A stretch of 5,155 bases of DNA from Crocinitomix sp. GTDB lineage: Bacteria > Bacteroidota > Bacteroidia > Flavobacteriales_D > Crocinitomicaceae. Below are positions 1 through 5,155 of this stretch, piece by piece. Each line of letters begins with the position of its first letter. Positions within the stretch are counted from its first letter, which is position 1. The position numbers were made by a program, and so were the translations under genes. Under the pieces are notes generated by a model that worked only from the letters and a program-made list of their open reading frames with translations, searched no databases and was not told where the DNA came from. The stretch covers positions 1 through 5,155 of the forward strand of contig JADZFJ010000434.1 of the NCBI GenBank assembly GCA_020849935.1, read 5' to 3'.

Positions 1-926
1 AGGGTATTCAAATAATTTTCACTTTCGGTGCGTGGCATTTCGGTTAATTCAGAAAATTCTTTGGCGGTCATGGAAGTATAGGTCGAAAATAAAGCACTCC
101 AGGTTTTATCATAATTCTTTTTGGTTGCTGTTGGAAACAATTTAAGCAAGGTGGTTTCAAAGGTGGCAAAGGGTTTTACCCCATACACTATTTCCTTTTT
201 ACCAGTCGAATCTGTAAAAAACATCGTCGGAAAACCTCTTACGCCAAATTCTGAGGACAATTTTAAATCATCGTCAAAAAGTTCTTTTGCTTTTCCTTCA
301 TAATCTTGCTTAAATTTAACGAGGTCCAATCCTACTTTCTTTCCTGCCAATGCTAAATGCTCCCATTTGGTAATGTTCTTTTTTTCAAGAAAAACCATTT
401 CTCTGATGGCACGAAGAAACAATACCGCCTTTTCCTTATCTTGCATTTGCGCGGCTTTGAATGCAATGGAAGGTGGATACGAGGACGACAAAGGGTCTTC
501 TAACCAAACGTCCCCATCAATTGGCATATCGTAATAGACACTTACTTCGTCCCAATGGTGCGCCACGTCAGAGGGTTTACTAATTCCTCCACTGTTGTAA
601 TTCCAATCAGGCAATAAGCCACCCATTCTGTATTCAATTTCAATATAATCACCATAGGCCAACTTGAGTTTGCGTAGTTGCGGTTCAATGCCCCAACAAG
701 AAGAACAAATTGGGTCGGTGAAATAAATTATTTTTATTGGTTTTTTCTGTGCTTTTACAGTCGTGCTATCTGTCAAACTTGTTTTGTGGGCTGGTAGTTC
801 ACACACACCACTTTCTGGGTCGCACATTAAAGGGTTTTTATTTTCCATGTCGTTTTTTACTTGGGCTTGGCAACCTACATTGCTTAAGGTGAATACTAGG
901 AATAAAATAAGATAAGTTATTTTCAT
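1..926 (-). CDS. DsbA/SpxH-like thioredoxin-fold protein, probable lipoprotein (partial, C-terminus off the left edge)
   Basis: The frame is open from an ATG at 926 to the window edge, giving 308 residues without a stop. Residues 1-18 form a hydrophobic signal ending SNVGC, so Cys19 is a probable lipidation site, although the lipobox is imperfect at -3. Residues about 62-260 match the DsbA-like Thioredoxin_5 family that includes SpxH (YjbH). The active site is C74-S-S-C77 followed by W78, and the cis-proline loop is GFPT with P233. Highly conserved family segments such as RMGGLLPDW (100-108) and SKPSDVAHHWDE (116-127) are present. A second cysteine pair, C35 and C42, lies in the linker between signal and domain. 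Firmicute SpxH is a cytosolic ClpXP adaptor for Spx. This protein appears exported, so a periplasmic thiol-disulfide oxidoreductase role is more likely (inference). It is divergent from an HxlR-type regulator and probably shares its control region. The family assignment is firm; the substrate is unknown. Confidence 0.9.
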   Translation of the reverse strand, partial: MKITYLILFLVFTLSNVGCQAQVKNDMENKNPLMCDPESGVCELPAHKTSLTDSTTVKAQKKPIKIIYFTDPICSSCWGIEPQLRKLKLAYGDYIEIEYRMGGLLPDWNYNSGGISKPSDVAHHWDEVSVYYDMPIDGDVWLEDPLSSSYPPSIAFKAAQMQDKEKAVLFLRAIREMVFLEKKNITKWEHLALAGKKVGLDLVKFKQDYEGKAKELFDDDLKLSSEFGVRGFPTMFFTDSTGKKEIVYGVKPFATFETTLLKLFPTATKKNYDKTWSALFSTYTSMTAKEFSELTEMPRTESENYLNT

Positions 927-952
927 TTTTTATGTGTCTTAGACCATTTGTG

Positions 953-960
953 TATCTTTG
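953..960 (+). promoter_or_regulatory. Bacteroidota-type -7 promoter element for the HxlR gene
   Basis: TATCTTTG fits the Bacteroidota -7 consensus TAnnTTTG exactly. A start of transcription a few bases downstream (about 967) would leave a leader of roughly 40 bases before the ATG at 1008. No good -33 TTG was found at the usual distance. On the other strand, GAACTTTG (970 to 963) matches the same consensus at all but its first base and could serve the divergent thioredoxin-fold gene. Confidence 0.55.
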
Positions 961-967
961 TACAAAG
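956..967. promoter_or_regulatory. Perfect 12-bp palindrome, candidate HxlR operator
   Basis: CTTTGTACAAAG is a perfect inverted repeat in the gap between the divergent thioredoxin-fold and HxlR genes. It overlaps the -7 element on the plus strand and the weaker match on the minus strand. HxlR-family regulators bind as dimers to short inverted repeats near their own promoters, so this is the obvious candidate for autoregulation and control of the neighbour. Binding is inferred from position and symmetry only. Confidence 0.5.
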
Positions 968-1007
968 TTCGGGACTTAATTTCAACCGTGCAATAAGTCA
1001 GAAAATT

Positions 1008-1319
1008 ATGACTACAAAAAAAGTGATTAGTGAAAGTGAAACGTGTCCCGCGCAAAAACTATTGAAAATGCTTTCGGGCAAATGGAAACCTGAAATTTTT
1101 CGTTTGGCACTCGAAGCACCCATCCGATTCAGTACCTTGTTGCGACAAATTGAAGGTTCTAATAAACAAACTTTGGCTGTTGCCTTAAGAGAATTGGAAG
1201 AAGTGGGTTTGTTAGAAAAAATCGTCGTTCAGCAAAAACCTTTGCATATTGAACACAAACTTACCGAAAAAGGAAAATCCTTAATTCCTGTTTTTGAGCA
1301 GTTAGAAAATCTTGGTTAA
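1008..1319 (+). CDS. HxlR-family winged helix-turn-helix transcriptional regulator
   Basis: This 103-residue protein is of typical length for the HxlR family. It shows the N-terminal CPAQKLLKMLSGKWKPEI block (13-30), the helix-turn-helix region with RFSTLLRQIEG and LAVALRELEEVGLLEK (40-71), and a wing ending in KLTEKGKSL (84-92). Cys13 is at the position of the redox-sensing cysteine of YodB and HypR in Bacillus, so thiol sensing is plausible but not proven. The ATG at 1008 was chosen over the in-frame ATG at 948. The longer form would start upstream of the TATCTTTG promoter element, and its extra 20 residues do not resemble the family. The gene is divergent from a thiol oxidoreductase-like gene, with a 12-bp palindrome between them. 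It probably represses itself and perhaps the neighbour. Confidence 0.92.
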   Translation: MTTKKVISESETCPAQKLLKMLSGKWKPEIFRLALEAPIRFSTLLRQIEGSNKQTLAVALRELEEVGLLEKIVVQQKPLHIEHKLTEKGKSLIPVFEQLENLG

Positions 1320-1417
1320 CAGTTGCTTTTCCAAATCGTATCAATTTCGCAAGTTGGCAACCTAAGTCTTGGGTGAAATTTTTCAACATAGGCCTGTCGA
1401 ACGTTAACGAAGATCCG

Positions 1418-1459
1418 AAAAAAAAATTAACCAGTTCGACGAGGTGTCAAACTGGTTAA
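1418..1459 (-). terminator. Intrinsic terminator for the minus-strand repeat-protein gene
   Basis: The arms TTAACCAGTT (1427-1436) and AACTGGTTAA (1450-1459) pair over 10 bp. After one mismatch, GAC (1438-1440) pairs with GTC (1446-1448), leaving a five-base loop. Read on the minus strand, the hairpin is followed at once by nine T residues (A run 1418-1426 on plus). It lies about 75 bases past the stop of the gene ending at 1534. On the plus strand the hairpin is followed by six A residues, then a few T residues, so it could act weakly for the HxlR transcript too. Confidence 0.75.
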
Positions 1460-1533
1460 AAAATCCATTTTTAATTAAAGACTTTTAGTCGTTTTTTAGC
1501 CGGTACATCTACCAACCAAAAAATCAATAAAAT

Positions 1534-2874
1534 CTAAGATTTCACCACTTTTTTAACTGCCATTGTACCGTTTTTCGCAAGTATTTTAGCAATGTAAATT
1601 CCACTTGGCAAACTTGAAATATCAACCGTACTTTCTTGTCTAATTAAAATCACTTTTCCGTTTAAATCTAATAGTTCTACCCTGTCTAAATCCGTTGCTA
1701 ATTGTAGGTTAATTTCGTTTTGCGCAGGATTAGGAAACAAATCCACCATTAATTCCAAATTCATTCCCCCTTTAATCGAAGCGGTATTTGGTCGCATCGT
1801 CTCTGCTCCCCAACAATTTGAAGTGCTTCGCATCATGTCTATGGTAAAGGCATCTCCTTCAAACGTTCTGGGCACCGAAGAGGTAATCAAACCAGTCTCT
1901 AAAGACACCCCAACAATATCACCTGCATGGCTAAAATAAAAGGTCATTGTTGCTGGATCAATAAAAGAACCTCCCGTTAAATTTCCGCCTGCCTCAATGT
2001 TAATCGGCGAAATATAAGTCACCTCGCCTGTGTTCGGATCTACTTTAGAAAGTCTAAATGTGGTGGAATCAACCACCTCAATCTCCATCATCAATAAGGT
2101 ATCGTAAACGGTTGAGATGTAGTTTTGTCGCACAATTCCATAAATCGATGTGTCTGCACAACTATAGGTGATGTGATCAAACATGGCCATTTCTGGTAAT
2201 AAAAAAGGTACTTCGCTAAAAATCTCCCCAGTGTACACATCTATCCCAACTAATTTAGAAACAGACGAATAATAGTACACCATTTGGTAAGGATCAATCG
2301 AGTTTCCAGCTAAGGTATAAATATTGCCTAAAGATGCGCTTCCAATTAAGGAATATACTCCTGTCACCGGATCCAAAGAACCAAAACGAATCTGCGTAGA
2401 ATCATACACCTCAATAGTTTCCATTAACGTGCTGTCATAATAAGTAGAATAAAAATTGTTTGGCACCATGCCATAAATTAAAGAATCACTCGGATTAAAA
2501 CGAATGTTTTGAAAAGCAGAAGAAGGCAATTCGCCAGTGATCGGAACATTGTTCTCCAACTCCCCTTCGTCAATATCAAACGTAAGCAAATTGAACCCAC
2601 TGCCAATATAATACTCATTCGAATAAGGGTTTATGGTGGCGCCACTCAAGTTAATGCCCATATTATAAGCAGCTGTTCCAACGTTCAAAACAATCCCTGT
2701 TAACGGATCAATAGTTCCGAGTCTAACCGTCCCCGAATCAAAAACTTCAATTTCTAACATCAAGGTGCTGTCATACACTGTCGATATATAATTGGTTCTT
2801 ACCATGCCAACATTTTGCGAAAAGCCGCTGCCAAAATGCAAAAACAACATGAATAGTAAAACGTATTTTTTCAT
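1534..2874 (-). CDS. Secreted protein with three ~111-residue repeats and a type IX secretion sorting domain
   Basis: This 446-residue protein begins with a Sec signal peptide (1 to about 19, ending GFSQ). Three tandem repeats follow, starting at G23, G135 and G246. The first 38 residues of each align without gaps and keep the pattern G-x-V, N, ST, YD, LM, IEV, DS, R, DP and TG. The rest of each repeat carries a second DP or NP turn and, in repeats 2 and 3, another TG turn. These turns resemble beta-propeller blades, so one propeller is plausible (inference). Residues about 373-446 are a type A T9SS C-terminal domain, with LFPNPAQNEINL (379-390), LLDLNGKVI (401-409) and SGIYIAKI (424-431). 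The protein should be exported across the outer membrane, with the domain removed or used for surface attachment. The ATG at 2874 is preferred because it starts the signal peptide; the frame extends upstream only with a basic, low-complexity stretch from a TTG. I recognise no enzymatic motif, and the function is unknown. Confidence 0.88.
   Translation of the reverse strand: MKKYVLLFMLFLHFGSGFSQNVGMVRTNYISTVYDSTLMLEIEVFDSGTVRLGTIDPLTGIVLNVGTAAYNMGINLSGATINPYSNEYYIGSGFNLLTFDIDEGELENNVPITGELPSSAFQNIRFNPSDSLIYGMVPNNFYSTYYDSTLMETIEVYDSTQIRFGSLDPVTGVYSLIGSASLGNIYTLAGNSIDPYQMVYYYSSVSKLVGIDVYTGEIFSEVPFLLPEMAMFDHITYSCADTSIYGIVRQNYISTVYDTLLMMEIEVVDSTTFRLSKVDPNTGEVTYISPINIEAGGNLTGGSFIDPATMTFYFSHAGDIVGVSLETGLITSSVPRTFEGDAFTIDMMRSTSNCWGAETMRPNTASIKGGMNLELMVDLFPNPAQNEINLQLATDLDRVELLDLNGKVILIRQESTVDISSLPSGIYIAKILAKNGTMAVKKVVKS
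1807..2808 (-). repeat. Three tandem protein-coding repeats, period 111-112 codons
   Basis: The repeat units of the secreted protein begin at about 2808, 2472 and 2139 on the minus strand, and the last ends near 1807. By hand count, the first 38 residues of unit 1 match unit 3 at 26 positions and unit 2 at 23. The nucleotide sequences have drifted much more, which points to an old duplication under protein-level constraint. Confidence 0.85.
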
Positions 2875-2904
2875 AATTTTATTTTTTCGTTTTATTATAA
2901 GACA

Positions 2905-2919
2905 GTTAAATTTAAAAAA
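2905..2919 (-). repeat. 15-base sequence shared upstream of two secreted or membrane protein genes (copy 1)
   Basis: GTTAAATTTAAAAAA on the plus strand (TTTTTTAAATTTAAC in the gene direction) lies 30 bases before the start of the repeat protein. An identical copy lies before the beta-barrel gene at 4341-4355, in the same orientation. The core TAAATTTA is one base off the -7 consensus TAnnTTTG, so it might be a promoter element. AT-rich background makes chance possible. Confidence 0.35.
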
Positions 2920-3002
2920 CGCTTCTCTAAAAAATATTTTTTTTTTCAAAATGTGGGGGATATGATTGGAATGTATGAATTTCGTTAATTTGAAAGTGAT
3001 AA

Positions 3003-3770
3003 TTAATTAATTCTGCGCAAGTATTTAATCCAATTCCCAAAATTGATTGTTTTGGGATGGTCATTCGAAAAAAATTGAGTTAATTCATTTGTAAGCCATT
3101 CTTCTACTTCTTGATAAGTTGTTGTCCCTGCTTCAATCACCGCTGTAATATTACTTTGGGTGGTAAAATACAAAACCAATTCTTCTTTCGTATAGACGAT
3201 TGGATTTTTAAATTCCTCCTCTTTTTCGAGAATGAAATTTTTGGAAAACAACTGCTCATTCGACCATTGGTAACTATTATTCCGTTTGGGAGCCGGAAAC
3301 TTTTTTAAATAAACCTCTGGATACCATGTACTAAAACCGGCAACTCCCTGCATTTCAGATATAAAAAAATTGTCATACAACACCAACCAACCTCGCTTTG
3401 TCAACAATCTATTTGCCTCCACCAGAAACTTGTCGATATCAAACCAATGCACACCTGAACAAACTGTAATTAAATTAAATTCACCCTCTCCAAACGGTTG
3501 GTTTTCAGCGGTCGCAATGCTGTAATTTATTTGGTCTTGCGCTAAAGCTCTTTTTAACATTTCTTCAGAAATGTCCGTCCCATAAACATTCGTCGCAATT
3601 TCGAGCAATGCCTTCGTCGACAAACCCGTTCCGCACGCCACATCCAAGGCCCTTTCCAGTTGGTGGTCAAGTTGCAAATGTGTTTTAATTCGAGCAATCG
3701 TGTTGTTATGAAAATCGGGTCTACCTTGCGAATAGCGCTCGGCAGCATTTTTATGGTCAAAGTAATTCAT
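3003..3770 (-). CDS. Class I SAM-dependent methyltransferase
   Basis: This 255-residue protein has the Rossmann-type methyltransferase core of the Methyltransf_11/25 group. Motif I is ALDVACGTGLST (41-52). An acidic residue that probably binds the SAM ribose is D66 in YGTDIS. The post-motif segment AENQPFGEGEFNLI is at 88-101, motif IV-like VCSGVHWFD is at 103-111, and GWLVLYD is at 127-133. The N-terminal YSQGRPDF (13-20) is a common opening in this group of small-molecule methyltransferases. The C-terminal 120 residues form a variable substrate-binding region, rich in aromatic and acidic residues. The ATG at 3770 gives full family length. The gene starts 27 bases after the stop of the small membrane protein gene upstream, so the two may be co-transcribed. 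The substrate cannot be read from the sequence. Confidence 0.92.
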   Translation of the reverse strand: MNYFDHKNAAERYSQGRPDFHNNTIARIKTHLQLDHQLERALDVACGTGLSTKALLEIATNVYGTDISEEMLKRALAQDQINYSIATAENQPFGEGEFNLITVCSGVHWFDIDKFLVEANRLLTKRGWLVLYDNFFISEMQGVAGFSTWYPEVYLKKFPAPKRNNSYQWSNEQLFSKNFILEKEEEFKNPIVYTKEELVLYFTTQSNITAVIEAGTTTYQEVEEWLTNELTQFFSNDHPKTINFGNWIKYLRRIN

Positions 3771-3797
3771 TTTGGTTGATTTTTTAATGAAACCATT

Positions 3798-4322
3798 TTA
3801 CTTTTTCTTGTTAGGAAACTTAAAACCCAAACCAGCATTGAGAAAACCAGTGGAAGCGATCCCAATTCGGATGGTGAAAGGAGAATCGTCTGCTACATAT
3901 CGGTATCCAATTCCAAAATGAACAAATTCATAGGGTTCTTGGTAACCGTTTTGCATGTTGGTGTATGGAATATTAAGTCCAAAAGAAATTTCAAATTTAT
4001 TCGCTTTTTTGCCGTGTAAACCAATTAAGTAGGCTGAAAAAGCGAATAGAACATCAGAATCATAAGGAACACCCACCCTTCCTGCTATCCCATAACCAAA
4101 ATCCAGTCGGACTGAGTTATGATAAAAATGGTCTATCCTCGCCTCCAATCCTATCAAATCAAAGGAAGTATTTAAGATATACGGGTTAATGTTGACATTG
4201 AAATAGGGTCTTCCTTTCGGTTCTTCAACTTCATTTGCAGTGGTTTCTTGAACAACATCATCTTCTTGACAAAAGCTGTGATTAATCGCAATTAAGAACA
4301 AAATAAGACACCAAGTTTTCAT
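3798..4322 (-). CDS. Small predicted outer-membrane beta-barrel protein, unknown function
   Basis: This 174-residue protein starts with a signal peptide (1 to about 18, ending HSFCQ). A short acidic linker (20-35) follows. The rest is a run of about eight alternating hydrophobic strands, at roughly 39-48, 56-63, 70-79, 92-101, 109-117, 131-142, 148-157 and 162-169. The end, LNAGLGFKF plus a lysine tail, looks like the last strand of small outer-membrane barrels in Bacteroidota. Cys18 precedes Gln19, but the residues before it (HSF) do not make a good lipobox, so ordinary signal peptidase cleavage is more likely. The ATG at 4322 starts the signal peptide. The methyltransferase gene follows after 27 bases. 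I do not recognise a named family; the barrel reading is inferred from pattern. Confidence 0.75.
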   Translation of the reverse strand: MKTWCLILFLIAINHSFCQEDDVVQETTANEVEEPKGRPYFNVNINPYILNTSFDLIGLEARIDHFYHNSVRLDFGYGIAGRVGVPYDSDVLFAFSAYLIGLHGKKANKFEISFGLNIPYTNMQNGYQEPYEFVHFGIGYRYVADDSPFTIRIGIASTGFLNAGLGFKFPNKKK

Positions 4323-4340
4323 TATTCATGAAGATTAGTG

Positions 4341-4355
4341 GTTAAATTTAAAAAA
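4341..4355 (-). repeat. 15-base sequence shared upstream of two secreted or membrane protein genes (copy 2)
   Basis: This is the second copy of GTTAAATTTAAAAAA, 18 bases before the start of the beta-barrel gene and in the same orientation as the copy at 2905-2919. Its closeness to the start codon would leave only a very short leader if it were a -7 element. Confidence 0.35.
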
Positions 4356-4420
4356 ATCCGTCGATTTCGGAGCATCTCAAAATGTCGGAAGCTGCTAGCT
4401 CGGTTTTGTTTTTTATATTC

Positions 4421-4508
4421 TAAAAATAGTGAAATTTGGTTAAGTGATTGAAATAATGCTGTGATTATTGGAAATGGTGGAGGTTTGATGAGGGATTTGT
4501 GTGGGGTT
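4421..4508 (-). terminator. C-rich, G-poor stretch, candidate Rho-dependent terminator
   Basis: The plus strand has 29 G and one C in these 88 bases, so a minus-strand transcript would be C-rich and nearly free of G, with many pyrimidine-C pairs. That is the composition expected of a Rho loading (rut) site. It lies about 90 bases past the stop of the SH3-like gene (4598), where no intrinsic hairpin with a T run is visible, and before the beta-barrel gene. The asymmetry is seen directly; the role is inferred. Confidence 0.35.
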
Positions 4509-4597
4509 CTGTTCTAAGATTTTGGTTATAAGATTAGTGCATTTCACTTCATTCTAAAGTTAGTCCTAAAAAAATTGGTTTACTTTTCATTTTTCCA

Positions 4598-5155
4598 TCA
4601 GCTTGTTGTGTAATATTCGATTAATAACTTGTTTCCTTGACGCCACTTTATCCACCCTGATTGTAATTTTGTTTTGCTATTTGTATAACTCTCGTCACAA
4701 TAGTCCGCTGTAAAAATTTCAATCCAATCGCCTTTCATTGATTTTACCTGAAAACAATCTTGTCCTTGATAAGTTATTTCTTCTGAATTGTCCGTTGGTG
4801 AACTTTTGATTTTTTGTGGATGATCTTGCAGTCTTACTACGCCAAACATTTCCTTCAAATAGGTTTCCCAATCTTTGAAACGAGTGAGTTCATTTTTTTT
4901 AAGCCACAAAGTTTCTCCAGTTTCGTTGTTAACCATCACCTCTAACCACTCATCTTTAGCGGTCAAACACCGAAAAACGAATTGAGAATAATCAATCCTC
5001 AACACTTCTGGATTCAGCCAATCTTTATGTTCTTCCAAGTCACGAATGTTCCAACTGTGAATGGTCAAATCGTCAAAAAACTCAAGTGTTTTTTTGGGCT
5101 CATTCTCGTTCAGCGTTGCATAAAAGGGTAGAGTCGTTTTATCGTCAAAATTAAT
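4598..5155 (-). CDS. Protein with two SH3-like modules (partial, N-terminus off the right edge)
   Basis: The frame is open from the right edge to a TGA at 4598-4600, giving 185 visible residues. No ATG start is visible. The only start-like codon near the beginning is a TTG at 5068, and the 29 codons upstream of it continue in frame with normal protein-like composition, so the gene begins outside the window. Two segments look like related small beta-barrels of the SH3 type. The first carries DEWLEVMV, then ETLWLKKNEL (visible residues about 60-93). The second carries GDWIEIFT, then GWIKWRQGNKLLIEYY (about 134-182). Between them is a polar linker rich in Ser, Asp and Glu. Similar proteins in Bacteroidota are usually hypothetical and often exported, but a signal peptide cannot be checked here. 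The function is unknown. Confidence 0.75.
   Translation of the reverse strand: MNFDDKTTLPFYATLNENEPKKTLEFFDDLTIHSWNIRDLEEHKDWLNPEVLRIDYSQFVFRCLTAKDEWLEVMVNNETGETLWLKKNELTRFKDWETYLKEMFGVVRLQDHPQKIKSSPTDNSEEITYQGQDCFQVKSMKGDWIEIFTADYCDESYTNSKTKLQSGWIKWRQGNKLLIEYYTTS

Noticed and set aside
121..303. 60-residue plus-strand reading frame.
   Set aside because: It lies wholly inside the well-supported thioredoxin-fold gene on the other strand and starts at a TTG.
948..1007. Longer N-terminus for the HxlR regulator starting at the ATG at 948.
   Set aside because: It would begin upstream of the TATCTTTG promoter element, and the extra residues do not look like the family, which normally starts shortly before the conserved cysteine.
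1480..1496. Small hairpin GACT-TTT-AGTC followed by a run of T, as a terminator for the HxlR gene.
   Set aside because: The stem is only four base pairs and AT-rich, too weak to call beside the strong hairpin at 1427-1459.
2509..2703. 64-residue plus-strand reading frame.
   Set aside because: It is antisense to the repeat region of the secreted protein and has no recognisable features.
2929..2946. A6-TA-T10 tract as part of a promoter for the repeat protein, with TTTG at 2950-2947 as a -33 element.
   Set aside because: The spacing between the TTTG and the nearest TAnnTTTG-like sequence is about 10 bases, too short for the Bacteroidota arrangement. It may only bend the DNA.
2875..2949. Longer N-terminus for the repeat protein from a TTG at 2949.
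   Set aside because: The added 25 residues are a lysine- and phenylalanine-rich read of A/T runs and would bury the signal peptide.
3554..3760. Reading frames overlapping the methyltransferase (3554-3760 minus, 3111-3308 plus).
   Set aside because: The methyltransferase frame has clear family motifs across both stretches, so these are shadow frames.
5066..5068. TTG as the start of the SH3-like protein.
   Set aside because: The frame stays open for 29 more codons to the window edge with normal coding character, so the true start lies outside.

Overview
The window looks like chromosome from a member of the Bacteroidota, most likely a flavobacterium-like organism. The DNA is AT-rich. One secreted protein ends in a type IX secretion (Por) sorting domain, which is characteristic of this phylum. 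Signal peptides have the usual '...SQ' or '...CQ' ends, a promoter matches the Bacteroidota -7 consensus TAnnTTTG, and clear Shine-Dalgarno sequences are absent. No RNA genes, insertion sequences, CRISPR arrays or phage genes were seen.

Left part (1-1319): two divergent genes. On the minus strand, running off the left edge, is a DsbA/SpxH-like thioredoxin-fold protein with a CSSC active site and a probable lipoprotein signal. On the plus strand is a small HxlR-family winged-helix regulator with the family's N-terminal cysteine. Between them lies a perfect 12-bp palindrome, CTTTGTACAAAG, that overlaps promoter-like elements on both strands. This is a natural site for redox-linked control of both genes.

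Middle part (1320-2874): after a 214-bp spacer containing a strong intrinsic terminator for the minus strand comes a 446-residue secreted protein. It has three tandem repeats of about 111 residues followed by a type IX secretion C-terminal domain.

Right part (3003-5155): all genes are on the minus strand. A small predicted outer-membrane beta-barrel protein lies 27 bp upstream of a class I SAM-dependent methyltransferase, probably co-transcribed. Further upstream, beyond a 275-bp spacer with a strikingly C-rich, G-poor minus-strand stretch (a candidate Rho-dependent terminator), is the C-terminal part of a protein with two SH3-like modules. It runs off the right edge.

The genes look like ordinary flavobacterial chromosome content. 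I see no clear evidence of a new multi-gene system. The best leads are the cysteine-rich redox pair with its shared operator and the triplicated type IX-secreted protein.
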